Source: an uncultured Flavobacteriaceae bacterium (GTDB taxonomy: Bacteria > Bacteroidota > Bacteroidia > Flavobacteriales > Flavobacteriaceae). Taken from it: a DNA stretch of 64,000 bases. Under the pieces are notes generated by a model. The model made no database searches. It saw only the letters and a list, made by a program, of their open reading frames with translations, and was not told the origin of the DNA. Made by a program: the position numbers and the translations under genes. How positions within the stretch are numbered: position 1 is the stretch's first letter; each line of letters starts with the position of its first letter. Location of the stretch: assembly GCA_943789365.1 (NCBI GenBank), contig CALSTV010000001.1:2356001-2420000 (forward strand), in the 5' to 3' direction. Below are positions 43,262 to 52,247 of this stretch, piece after piece.

Positions 43262-46200
43262 ATGAGATCGGAGGCAACTACCTACAATCGCTTGTTGTTA
43301 CAATACCAAGCATATCAAAAAAAATTAAACCGTTTAGTCAGTTCCAAAAAGAATGAACACCGCCAACAGGTGCTAAAAAGGCATTTGGCAAAACTAAAAA
43401 GACAGTTGCACAATTTGTGGACTGCCTTGCAAAAACAAAAGACCACCCGATTGGCTGTGGGAGCGTTTTTGTTGGGTATGGTGACTGCCCAAGCGCAGCA
43501 GCCCACCTTTCGAAAAAAATTAAATCCTGCTGAACTAATTGGATTGTCGAAGGTGGGGGATGACGGTTCACACCTTACTTTTGGAGATTTAGACGGTGAT
43601 GGTGATTTGGATCTTTTAGATTCGGAGCTCATTAATAGAGGTGGGTTTCGGTATTATAAGAATACGGGCATCTATACCCCAGAAGGTATAGGCAGCCCTA
43701 ACTTTGTGTTACAAGAAACACTGCCTTTGGGCTTGTCGGTTACGTCTGATAGTAACGGTGGTGATATATACTTAGGTTACATTTTACCAAGTTTGTCGGA
43801 TTTGGATAATGATGGTGATTTGGATCTCTTGGCAATTGATCGATATTATGGTGATTTTTATTATTATGAGAATACAGATATAACAGAAGATGATAACCAC
43901 ATTGATGGGGCTAATTTTAGTAGCCCTCAAAAGAACGCCTTGAACTTATCCAATTTGTATTTAAGTTACCTCAGTAGTACAGGGTTTAGCCTCGTAGATT
44001 TCGACGGTGATGGTGATACCGATCTTTTAGTGACAGCCGGAAGTCAGAATGACGAATTTAAGTATTATGAAAACAAAGATATTGATGAATCGGACACTAC
44101 TATCGAAGGCGCTAGTTTTGAAGCGGTGGGGGGTACCCCGTTTAACTTACCAACAACGGGATATATATATACATATATTTCAATGAGCTTTGCCGATTTG
44201 GATGGTGATGGCGATCAAGATATGTTGATGACGGAGTATGATGGGGGTTTATATTATCTGGAAAATGTAGATATTGATACGGGTGAAACCTTTGGAGGGG
44301 TTAGTAAGGATGAAGTAGATGGGGCGTATTTTTTAGCACCTATTCAAAATTCTTTTGGCTTGACAAGACTAGAGAACTATTTTTCGGAATTGGAATTGGC
44401 AGATTTGGATGGTGATGGCGATTTCGATATTTTGAGCTGTGGTTTGCATGGTGCCTTCTATTATCTTGAAAATTTAGATGTTGCAACAACTGCCCCTTTT
44501 GGAGGGGTAGCGGATGCAATAGATGCTCCGCTGTTTAAAGGGCCACTCGTTTTTGGATTGTCCTTAATTAAAAAAAATTCTAAACCTATTTTAGGCGATC
44601 TGGATGACGATGGCGATTTGGATCTGCTGTCGGGAAAAAGAGATGGTAGCTTTTCTTATTTTCAAAATTCAGGTACGGCTAATAGTCCTAACTTCCAATC
44701 ACCTACTACGAATTCTTATGGGCTAGATGATATAGGAAACGACAGTGCACCTGCTTTAGGAGATTTGGATGGCGATGGTGATTTGGATCTGTTGTCGGGA
44801 AAAAGAGATGGTAGCTTTTCTTATTTTCAAAATTCAGGTACGGCTAATAGTCCTAACTTCCAATCACCTACTACGAATTCTTATGGGCTAGATGATATAG
44901 GAAACGACAGTGCACCTGCTTTAGGAGATTTGGATGGCGATGGCGATTTGGATCTGTTGTCGGGACATTCTAGTGGTCATTTTTACTATTTTGAAAATTC
45001 AGGTACTTCTAGTGCTCCTAACTTCCAAACATCAGCTAAGGATCCTTATGGGCTAGGTGATACAACATTTCAAAGCACACCTGCTTTAGGAGATTTGGAT
45101 GGCGATGGCGATTTGGATCTGCTGTCGGGAGTTGGGCATGGTCACTTTTACTATTTTCAAAATTCCGGTACTTCTAGTGTTCCTGACTTCCAAACATCAG
45201 TTACGAATTCTTATGGGCTATCTTATGACATCGCACCTGCTTTAGGAGATTTGGACGGCGATGGCGATTTGGATCTGTTGTTGGGAAATTTTAGAGGTCG
45301 TTTTGTCTATTTTGAAAATGTAGACCAAGACCTAGACAACGACGGTATTTTAGACACACAAGAAGTTACCTTTTGGGAAAATGATGAATCTGTGACTTAT
45401 GACATTTGGGGAGATGAAGATGGCGATGGCATTCCCAATTACAGAGATGTGGTAGATGACGGCGATAATGGCGATGGTAGTACCACCAATTACACCAACA
45501 CCAATGGCGATACCATACCCGATATTTTCGATACCGACTTAGACGGAAAACCCAACTATGTAGATTTAGACTCCGACAACGATGGTATTCCAGATGTGAT
45601 AGAGGCGCAGTCTACATCTGGTTTTATAACTCCGGATTTGGTTTACGGAACAGATGACGGAGTAGATACTGCCTATACAAACGGTTTAGCTCCTGTTGAT
45701 ACCGATGCCGACAATATTCCTGACTTTTTAGATACCGACTCCGATAATGATGGACAGTCAGATGTGAATGAAACAGGTTTTGGATTAAATGGGACTATCG
45801 CAGATAACGGTTTGGATACTGCGCTTGGTTATACCGATTATGCAGATCCTCGGGCAGGCAAAAGTTTTGAGGACTACAGTAATGATGAAAATGAATACAA
45901 TTTTAGAATCGAGAACGTTACTGTGAGCGTAAACATCAAAGTCTACTTAGAAGGGGCCTTCGATGAACAAGCCAATCTTATGAGAGACGATTTGCGTGGT
46001 GTAATTCCAAGTACCTCACCCTATACAGATGCAATAATAGCCGATGCTTCTGTATTTAACACAACGGGTCCTACAGCAATTGTAGATTGGATAAGCATAG
46101 AATTGCGAAATAAAAACGATATTTCTCAGGTAGTTGCCGCCAGTTCTGCGTTTGTACTCAGAAACGGCAATGTGGTAGCTATAGACGGCGTATCAGAACT

Positions 46201-46567
46201 CCAAATTGGAGCACCTGAAGACGCCTATTATGTAGCGATTTCTCATAGAAACCATATTGGAATTGTAACTAACCAAACAATTGAATTGACTGCTGACACA
46301 ACAACTTCTATTAACCTTACCAATGACACCAGCACATTAAGAGGCGCCGCCAACGCAGTGAAAGAAGTTGTAACAGGAGTTTTTGCCTTATTAGCCGGAG
46401 ATAGTGATGCCAACGAACAAATTCAAAATTCAGACATTCCTACGCTGCGCTCGGCTTTAGGAACCTCAGGGTATCTTTGGTTTGACATCGATTTGAATAC
46501 ACAAGTTCAAAATACGGACATAAATAATTATATAATCCCTAACACAGGAAAAGGAAAACAATTTTAA
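43262..46567 (+). CDS. Giant secreted FG-GAP/calcium-loop protein with dockerin-like C-terminus
   Basis: The 1101-residue protein has an unusual start: about 60 residues of basic, coiled-coil-like sequence ([19 protein letters not shown]) before the hydrophobic signal core [16 protein letters not shown]. Ten FG-GAP/VCBS repeats follow, each with a [11 protein letters not shown]-type calcium loop. Residues about 690-860 have thrombospondin-3-like loops ([18 protein letters not shown]). The C-terminus has two 12-residue EF-hand loops, [12 protein letters not shown] and [12 protein letters not shown], spaced as in dockerin modules. No T9SS tail is visible, so another protein may hold it at the surface. 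The gene leads a probable operon; the next gene starts 20 bp later. Confidence 0.78.
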   Translation: MRSEATTYNRLLLQYQAYQKKLNRLVSSKKNEHRQQVLKRHLAKLKRQLHNLWTALQKQKTTRLAVGAFLLGMVTAQAQQPTFRKKLNPAELIGLSKVGDDGSHLTFGDLDGDGDLDLLDSELINRGGFRYYKNTGIYTPEGIGSPNFVLQETLPLGLSVTSDSNGGDIYLGYILPSLSDLDNDGDLDLLAIDRYYGDFYYYENTDITEDDNHIDGANFSSPQKNALNLSNLYLSYLSSTGFSLVDFDGDGDTDLLVTAGSQNDEFKYYENKDIDESDTTIEGASFEAVGGTPFNLPTTGYIYTYISMSFADLDGDGDQDMLMTEYDGGLYYLENVDIDTGETFGGVSKDEVDGAYFLAPIQNSFGLTRLENYFSELELADLDGDGDFDILSCGLHGAFYYLENLDVATTAPFGGVADAIDAPLFKGPLVFGLSLIKKNSKPILGDLDDDGDLDLLSGKRDGSFSYFQNSGTANSPNFQSPTTNSYGLDDIGNDSAPALGDLDGDGDLDLLSGKRDGSFSYFQNSGTANSPNFQSPTTNSYGLDDIGNDSAPALGDLDGDGDLDLLSGHSSGHFYYFENSGTSSAPNFQTSAKDPYGLGDTTFQSTPALGDLDGDGDLDLLSGVGHGHFYYFQNSGTSSVPDFQTSVTNSYGLSYDIAPALGDLDGDGDLDLLLGNFRGRFVYFENVDQDLDNDGILDTQEVTFWENDESVTYDIWGDEDGDGIPNYRDVVDDGDNGDGSTTNYTNTNGDTIPDIFDTDLDGKPNYVDLDSDNDGIPDVIEAQSTSGFITPDLVYGTDDGVDTAYTNGLAPVDTDADNIPDFLDTDSDNDGQSDVNETGFGLNGTIADNGLDTALGYTDYADPRAGKSFEDYSNDENEYNFRIENVTVSVNIKVYLEGAFDEQANLMRDDLRGVIPSTSPYTDAIIADASVFNTTGPTAIVDWISIELRNKNDISQVVAASSAFVLRNGNVVAIDGVSELQIGAPEDAYYVAISHRNHIGIVTNQTIELTADTTTSINLTNDTSTLRGAANAVKEVVTGVFALLAGDSDANEQIQNSDIPTLRSALGTSGYLWFDIDLNTQVQNTDINNYIIPNTGKGKQF
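44631..44960 (+). repeat. 165-bp near-identical tandem duplication inside the FG-GAP gene
   Basis: Copies 44631-44795 and 44796-44960 differ at one base that I can see (GGTGAT against GGCGAT near the end). Each copy is 55 codons, one FG-GAP blade. Later blades keep the 55-residue period but have diverged, so this pair is recent or is homogenised by recombination. Confidence 0.93.
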
Positions 46568-46587
46568 GAAATATTAAAAACAAAAAG

Positions 46588-47442
46588 ATGAAAACTAAAA
46601 CTACAAAAACAACAGCATTATTAATTGTTCTCCTCTCGCTAAACAGCTTTGGGCAAAACATTACTTTTTCTTTTTTAAATGCACAAATCACTTCGGAGGG
46701 AGATGATAACTATTATGAAGCAGATGTCCTTCTAGAGAGTAATACTCCTTTTAAATTGGGCATCGGATTGTTATATTTTAATTACAATACCGAAGCCTTT
46801 GGAGAAAATGTTAATGCCAGTGGGGCATTAAGCATTTCTGCACCAGAGAACTACGTTTTAGCAGAGGAAATAACTGCTTTTGCCACTCCTATTTATGGTG
46901 GCTTTTTGCCGGTAGACAATACGGCTTCAAGATTTGCATTTTCTTGGAATCAACTTTTCTCGTCTTCTCAAATTGCGGACAATAATATTATAAATACTCC
47001 CAAGGGCCTATTTCATATAAAAATTAAATACTCAGACACCACTAAACCTGCAAATGTTGTGTTTGAGGCAGCAGATTTGTTCGACGGCCAAACGTATACG
47101 GCATGCGGTGGTCCATTTGCTACCGATTGTTATGATTCCCCGGGAACTCAACTTGTGAATGACAGCTACGATTCAACAGGTTCGACATCGCTTTCAACAA
47201 TTCAAAACAGCCCCTTTGCAGAGGTTGCGCTCCTGCGCAATCCGGTAAATACACATTTTGAAATTCTAGGCTTGGAAACGGAAAGTACCTTAAAAATCTA
47301 TTCTTTGGTCGGACAGTTGGTCAAAGAAGTAACAAACTACAAAGCGGGAGAGGTTGCCGTGACAGACCTAAAGTCGAACATCTACCTCATCGAAATAACC
47401 CAAGGAACACAGAAGAAAATGCTTCAACTGCTAAAACAGTAA
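46588..47442 (+). CDS. Cohesin-like domain protein with T9SS type A sorting tail
   Basis: The 284-residue protein has a signal peptide (LLIVLLSLNSFGQ). A beta-rich domain of about 150 residues follows (ITFSFLNAQITSEGDDNYYE, FKLGIGLLYFNYNTEAFG, FAFSWNQLF, KGLFHIKIKYSD). The last 70 residues are a clear T9SS type A tail: LLRNPVNTHFEI, LKIYSLVGQLVKEV, LKSNIYLIEITQG and a basic KKMLQLLK end. Domain size and strand pattern resemble cohesins, but that is inference from pattern, not a match. Its position just after a dockerin-ended protein suggests the pair may interact at the cell surface, with this protein supplying export and anchoring. Confidence 0.72.
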   Translation: MKTKTTKTTALLIVLLSLNSFGQNITFSFLNAQITSEGDDNYYEADVLLESNTPFKLGIGLLYFNYNTEAFGENVNASGALSISAPENYVLAEEITAFATPIYGGFLPVDNTASRFAFSWNQLFSSSQIADNNIINTPKGLFHIKIKYSDTTKPANVVFEAADLFDGQTYTACGGPFATDCYDSPGTQLVNDSYDSTGSTSLSTIQNSPFAEVALLRNPVNTHFEILGLETESTLKIYSLVGQLVKEVTNYKAGEVAVTDLKSNIYLIEITQGTQKKMLQLLKQ

Positions 47443-47486
47443 AAAACGAATTCTTTAAATAAAGATATAAAACAACATTGACAGCT

Positions 47487-48065
47487 ATGCATAAAACGAC
47501 CACATTGAGGTGTTTTACCGTGCTATTTACAGGGCTCTCGGGAGCGGGAAAAACCACCGTCTCAAACTTGGTAGCAGCACGCTTGTATAAAGCGGGTATT
47601 CGTACTTATAGCTTAGATGGCGACGTGCTCAGAAGTGGGTTGAGTGCCGATTTGGGCTATACCACGAAAGATCGTACCGAGAACTTGAGAAGAGCTGCAG
47701 AGTTAGCAAAGCTAATGCAGGAATCTGGAAACTTGGTATTGGCCTCATTTATAGCGCCAACAGTAAAAAGTAGAACCCAGTTTAAAGAAATCGTCGATGC
47801 GAAAAATTTTATGGAAGTCTATATAGATACCCCTATTGAAATATGCGAACAAAGAGATATTAAAGGATTGTATAAAAAAGCGAGAAAAGGTGAAATCTTA
47901 AATTTCACAGGAATTTCTCAAGACTACGAACCACCGACAAACCCAGATTTAATTCTGTCGCATTTGTTACCATTGGAAACAGCAGTGGCTAAAGTATGTT
48001 TGTCAATTCAAGAAAAAATATTTCTACCCAAAGCCGATCAATATAATTTTAAAGCAACCCACTAA
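47487..48065 (+). CDS. cysC: Adenylyl-sulfate (APS) kinase
   Basis: CysC phosphorylates adenosine 5'-phosphosulfate to PAPS, the donor for sulfation. I start at the ATG at 47487 (192 residues); a TTG three codons earlier also fits. The P-loop is FTGLSGAGKTTVSN, followed by the family motifs YSLDGDVLRSGLSADLGYTTKDR, NLRRAAELAKLM and ASFIAPTVKSR. The PDPD-like region near the end reads EPPTNPDLIL. There are no sulfate adenylyltransferase (cysDN) or PAPS reductase genes nearby. The kinase therefore seems to belong to this surface-protein operon, not to a sulfate-assimilation cluster. Confidence 0.93.
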   Translation: MHKTTTLRCFTVLFTGLSGAGKTTVSNLVAARLYKAGIRTYSLDGDVLRSGLSADLGYTTKDRTENLRRAAELAKLMQESGNLVLASFIAPTVKSRTQFKEIVDAKNFMEVYIDTPIEICEQRDIKGLYKKARKGEILNFTGISQDYEPPTNPDLILSHLLPLETAVAKVCLSIQEKIFLPKADQYNFKATH

Positions 48066-48076
48066 ATAATTTAACA

Positions 48077-49147
48077 ATGAAAACCGACACAACTTTAATC
48101 CCTTTTGGCTGTACCTATTCACCACAAATTCCTGAGTTGTTAACCAAGCTAAATATAAGTCTTGCCATAAGCACCTACCAAGCAGGAAAAGTGGTATTTA
48201 TCAGCCCCAAAAGTCAGGATGCACTAATCACACTTCCGCGTAGTTTTTCAAAACCTATGGGGATTGATATTCAGGGAGATAAGATGGTCATTGCTTGCAA
48301 GGATGAGGTAATCGTGTTGGAGGATAGCAAGCCTTTAGCAAAACACTATCCCAATAAACCTGAAACTTATGACAGTTTGTTTGTGCCCAGAACCACCTTT
48401 CATACCGGTAGGGTAGACATGCACGATATTGCTTTTGGCGAAAAAGGCATATGGGCAATAAATTCTTCGTTTTCTTGTCTGTGTCTCATTAATGGGAATC
48501 ATAATTTCCTACCCGTTTGGAAGCCCAAATTTATCAGTCAGTTGGTGTCTGAAGACCGCTGTCATTTGAATGGCTTGGTTTTAGAAAACGGCGCACCTAA
48601 ATACGTAACCGCCCTAGGAACCGGCGATTCAATTCAGTCTTGGAGAGATGACATTGCCAGCGGAGGTGTACTTATTGATGTAACTACAGATGAAATTTTA
48701 TTCGAAAATCTAGCCATGCCGCATTCACCTACCCTGTACAAAGGAGAATTGTATCTGCTGCTTTCGGCATCCGGACAATTCGTGCGATTGGATTTAAAAA
48801 CAAAAGAAGTAGAAGTTATCAAAGAACTCGACGGTTTTTGCAGAGGGCTCGATATAATAGCTGATTATGCATTTATCGGCATGTCGAAACTTCGGAAAAA
48901 CTCGTCCACCTTTGCCAAATTGGATTTTTCGGATAAGGCAACCGAGGCAGGGATAAAAATTGTTCATATTCCTACTAAAGCTTATGTTGGTGAATTAAAA
49001 TACGAAGCCAGTGTCGACGAAATATACGAAGTAAAGATACTAAAAGAGTGCAGGCGCCCTAATGTATTGAATACCATAAACCCAATCTATAAAAAAGCGC
49101 TTGCCATTCCAGATGCCACCTTTTGGGCAAAAGAAGAACCGGAATAA
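48077..49147 (+). CDS. TIGR03032/DUF4915 family protein
   Basis: The 356-residue protein matches my memory of the TIGR03032 family (DUF4915), of unknown function. It shows the typical opening CTYSPQIPELLTKLNISLAISTYQAGKVV, then FHTGRVDMHDIAFGEKGIWAINS, FSCLCLI, WKPKFISQLVSEDRCHLNGL and LAMPHSPTLYKGELYLLLSASGQ. The repeated short strands suggest a beta-propeller. No signal peptide is visible, so it should be cytoplasmic. It follows cysC by 11 bp, and a role in sulfation or in handling the two upstream secreted proteins is a guess. Confidence 0.75.
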   Translation: MKTDTTLIPFGCTYSPQIPELLTKLNISLAISTYQAGKVVFISPKSQDALITLPRSFSKPMGIDIQGDKMVIACKDEVIVLEDSKPLAKHYPNKPETYDSLFVPRTTFHTGRVDMHDIAFGEKGIWAINSSFSCLCLINGNHNFLPVWKPKFISQLVSEDRCHLNGLVLENGAPKYVTALGTGDSIQSWRDDIASGGVLIDVTTDEILFENLAMPHSPTLYKGELYLLLSASGQFVRLDLKTKEVEVIKELDGFCRGLDIIADYAFIGMSKLRKNSSTFAKLDFSDKATEAGIKIVHIPTKAYVGELKYEASVDEIYEVKILKECRRPNVLNTINPIYKKALAIPDATFWAKEEPE

Positions 49148-49489
49148 AAGAGTCGTTATTGGGGGTTTTTTGTTACCTTGAAGTCCCGACGTCACTGGGT
49201 TATGGAGGTTTTTGTTTTCAAGGGGGTTGACTTGTTTTCGTTAGCGCTAACCGCTAAGAATAAAGAACCAAGACTGGCTAGTACTAGTTTTATTTGTAGA
49301 TTTATTGTTGTTAACTTCTTAACCAGTCAAAGGCAGGCAGGCACCATAACTACTAAATTCTGAACTCCCTAGCTCTTCACTAGTAGTCGACTGCTAGCTA
49401 TTATCCACCAACAGCTCATTTCGTTCTCCAATGCCGAAATAAAAAGAAGAAAGTTGTATCTTTGCAACTCGATAAAAAACAAAGATATT
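49148..49489. other. Intergenic region before dusB
   Basis: The 342-bp gap has no convincing gene; a 61-codon frame inside it looks random. It holds the palindrome GTTAGCGCTAAC (49240-49251), scattered CTAG and GGCAGGCAGG stretches, and the dusB promoter box. No clear terminator for the preceding operon is visible. Confidence 0.55.
49457..49464 (+). promoter_or_regulatory. -7 box for dusB
   Basis: TATCTTTG lies 25 bp before the chosen TTG start. The longest frame starts at 49454, inside this box, so that start is rejected. Confidence 0.62.
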
Positions 49490-50485
49490 TTGGTAAAAAT
49501 TGGCGACATAGAACTAAACGACTTTCCTTTATTGTTAGCTCCTATGGAAGATGTAAGCGATCCTCCCTTTAGAGCATTGTGTAAAGAGCAAGGAGCCGAT
49601 GTGGTGTATACCGAATTCATTTCTTCCGAGGGGTTAATTCGTGATGCCGCAAAAAGTGTTAAGAAATTGGATATTTACGAAAAAGAACGCCCTGTTGGAA
49701 TTCAAATTTTTGGTGCCAATTTAGAATCTATGCTGCGCACGGTAGAAATTGTTGAAAAATCAAAGCCAGATATCATTGATATTAACTTTGGTTGTCCTGT
49801 GAAAAAAGTAGTTTCGAAAGGAGCAGGAGCAGGAATTCTGAAAGATATTGATTTGATGGTTTCGTTGACCGAAGCCATGGTAAAACATACTCAATTACCA
49901 GTTACTGTAAAAACCCGTTTGGGCTGGGATGACAGTTCGATTCGTATAGTAGAGGTGGCAGAAAGATTGCAAGATGTAGGTTGTGCTGCGATTTCCATTC
50001 ATGGAAGAACCAGAGCTCAAATGTATAAAGGAGATGCTAATTGGAAACCCATTGCCGAAGTAAAAAACAATTCGAGAATGCACATTCCTGTTTTTGGAAA
50101 CGGCGATGTAAATACACCAGAAGCTGCGGTAAAAATGCGTGATGAATACGGATTAGATGGTGCTATGATTGGAAGAGCGAGTATTGGAAATCCTTGGTTT
50201 TTTAAGGAAGTAAAACACTTTTTTAAAACAGGAGAACATTTACCACCAGTAACTATGGCAGAAAGAGTTGCCGTTGCCCGCCGACATTTAGAAATGGAAA
50301 TAGCCTGGAAGGAAAAGGAAATATTGGCAGTTTTAGAAACAAGACGTCACTATGGAACGTATTTTAAAGGAATTCCAAACTTTAAAGAATACCGAATGAA
50401 AATGGTGACTTCCAATTCAGCGGAAGAAATGTATGCAACTTTTGATGAGGTATTGGGAAAATTTGGAGACCATACCTTTGCATAG
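49490..50485 (+). CDS. dusB: tRNA-dihydrouridine synthase
   Basis: Dus enzymes are FMN-dependent and reduce uridine to dihydrouridine in the tRNA D-loop. I start at the TTG at 49490, giving (M)VKIGDIELNDFPLLLAPMEDVSD as in other flavobacterial Dus proteins; no ATG is available. Motifs of the 331-residue TIM-barrel protein are APMEDVSDPPFRALCK, INFGCPVKKVVSKGAG with the catalytic Cys, TVKTRLGWDD, ISIHGRTRAQMYKG and GNGDVNTPEA. Assignment to the DusB subgroup is by general similarity. Confidence 0.93.
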   Translation: MVKIGDIELNDFPLLLAPMEDVSDPPFRALCKEQGADVVYTEFISSEGLIRDAAKSVKKLDIYEKERPVGIQIFGANLESMLRTVEIVEKSKPDIIDINFGCPVKKVVSKGAGAGILKDIDLMVSLTEAMVKHTQLPVTVKTRLGWDDSSIRIVEVAERLQDVGCAAISIHGRTRAQMYKGDANWKPIAEVKNNSRMHIPVFGNGDVNTPEAAVKMRDEYGLDGAMIGRASIGNPWFFKEVKHFFKTGEHLPPVTMAERVAVARRHLEMEIAWKEKEILAVLETRRHYGTYFKGIPNFKEYRMKMVTSNSAEEMYATFDEVLGKFGDHTFA

Positions 50486-50523
50486 ATGAGAAGTTTACAT
50501 GTAGAAAGAAGTAAATCTAGTAC

Positions 50524-51726
50524 TTAATTAGTAATTAAGTTTTTCGATATTCTAGCACTTGCAATCCTAGAAGCAAAATACCCTAATAAAGTAATTGTAG
50601 CGACTACAATTAGCAAATTCGAAAGTTTGAATTCAATAGGGTAGGCAATGGTGTTTGTAATCATAAAAAGCTGAAACCTGTTTTGTAAAAAGATCAACCC
50701 GCAACCCATAGAAAGGCCTATGACCAATCCGAAGAGGGTTAATAGAAATCCTTGAAAAACAAATATTTGTTTGATTTCTTTTACCGAAGCTCCAAGATTA
50801 TACAAGGTGTTGAGATTTGCTTTTTTGTCGATAATCATCATAATGATAGAACCAATTACATTAAAAATAGCAATGATCAATACTAGGGTGAAGATTAAAT
50901 AGGCAACGAGCTTTTCGGTGTTGAGAATTTTGTAAAACACAGCATTGAGTTCTTCTCTCGATACAACCTTGTAATCTGTGCCTAGTTTTTTTTGTAAGGT
51001 CTTAATTGTGTGGGTCGTAAATTCTGTAGTATTGGTTTTGATATCGATGGCAGAGATTTGATTTTCTGAATAATTCAATAGCTTTTGACAAGTGCTGAGT
51101 GAAATAAAGACAAACTTGTTGTCTAGTTCCTCAGAAACAGAAAATACACCTACTGCTTCTACACTCGTTTTTCGAAATGCTTTGCTCGGATTGCTAATGT
51201 AATTTTTTCCTGGTTTTGGTACGAAGATATTTAATGCCTCTCCATAATTTAAAATGCCTAGAGATAACTTGTTGGCAATGCCATTCCCTACCAGTGCTGT
51301 GTTTCGAGAATAGTCGAGCCAATCTCCTGCATATACTAGTGAATCTATTTTTACAACGTTTACATAATTGCTGTCAACGCCTTTGATAAAGGCAATATGT
51401 TCCTTTTTTTTGTGCTTAAAAAAAGCGCGTTCTTCTATGACTTTGGAATAGGCGAAAATAGTGGAGTCCTCAGCCAACAGATGTTTTAAGTTTTCGGTAA
51501 ATTCGAAAGATTTTCCTTTTGATGCAGTGATGCGAATATCTGGGTCGGTAGCATTTAAAAAAATAGCACTGAATGACTTTAGACCTGAAAATACTGAAAG
51601 CACAATAAACAAAGCCAAGGAGCCAACGATTACACCAATACTCGAAATCTTAGTAATGATATTGATGGCGTTGTTGCTGCTTTTTGAAAACAAATAGCGT
51701 TTGGCTATGTACAGAGAAAAGTGCAA
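50524..51726 (-). CDS. LolC/LolE-like ABC transporter permease
   Basis: This FtsX/MacB-fold permease resembles the lipoprotein-releasing LolC/E proteins that pull lipoproteins from the inner membrane. I start at the TTG at 51726, one base after the rbfA stop, giving MHFSLYIAKRYLFSKS (400 residues). The longer frame would overlap rbfA by 86 nt. There is one N-terminal helix (IGVIVGSLALFIVLSVFSG), a large periplasmic domain, and three C-terminal helices (LIFTLVLIIAIFNVIGSIIMM and two more). The ATPase partner is not adjacent. Confidence 0.83.
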   Translation of the reverse strand: MHFSLYIAKRYLFSKSSNNAINIITKISSIGVIVGSLALFIVLSVFSGLKSFSAIFLNATDPDIRITASKGKSFEFTENLKHLLAEDSTIFAYSKVIEERAFFKHKKKEHIAFIKGVDSNYVNVVKIDSLVYAGDWLDYSRNTALVGNGIANKLSLGILNYGEALNIFVPKPGKNYISNPSKAFRKTSVEAVGVFSVSEELDNKFVFISLSTCQKLLNYSENQISAIDIKTNTTEFTTHTIKTLQKKLGTDYKVVSREELNAVFYKILNTEKLVAYLIFTLVLIIAIFNVIGSIIMMIIDKKANLNTLYNLGASVKEIKQIFVFQGFLLTLFGLVIGLSMGCGLIFLQNRFQLFMITNTIAYPIEFKLSNLLIVVATITLLGYFASRIASARISKNLITN

Positions 51727-51727
51727 G

Positions 51728-52123
51728 CTAGGATTTTTTTCTTTTAGGTAAGATTTCAGGGTTTTTAATTGGGTTGCTATCTTCACCTCGTAAAGAAGCG
51801 TCAATATTTTCAATATAGTCTAAAGAATCATCTCCGTAAAATGTTAGGTTTGGAACACGTCTTAATTGGTTTTTTGTTCTTTTGGCCAACTCATGACGGA
51901 TCGATTTGCTGTTCGATTGAATTCCCGTAACCAAACGTTCTCTGTGTTCCGATGGAAAAATACTCAAGTATACTTTGGCTTGACTTAAATCTGTAGTTAC
52001 ACTCACCTTAGATACAGAAATAATAACTCCTTTCATACCTTCTTGTGCCGCTCCTTGTAGTACATCTACCAAGTCTTTTTGGATGACACCTCCAATTTTT
52101 TTTTGTCTGTTTGTTTCTTCCAT
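51728..52123 (-). CDS. rbfA: 30S ribosome-binding factor A
   Basis: RbfA is a KH-like protein that helps 16S rRNA 5'-end maturation and cold adaptation. The 131-residue product has the family pattern VIQKDLVDVLQG, SVTTDLSQAKVYLSIF and SIRHELAKRTKNQLRRVPNLTFYGDDSLDY. A TAAATTTG box lies only 4 bp before the ATG, so a leaderless transcript is possible. The LolC/E-like gene follows at once. Confidence 0.93.
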   Translation of the reverse strand: MEETNRQKKIGGVIQKDLVDVLQGAAQEGMKGVIISVSKVSVTTDLSQAKVYLSIFPSEHRERLVTGIQSNSKSIRHELAKRTKNQLRRVPNLTFYGDDSLDYIENIDASLRGEDSNPIKNPEILPKRKKS

Positions 52124-52247
52124 GCCACAAATTTAACCATTATTTAGAAAGAAAGCTGTTTTATAGGATGGAATCTGTAAATCCATTTAAAAGAATCTTG
52201 GGCACTCGTATCTAATTTAGTACCTTGCCACATTAAAATACTACTCT

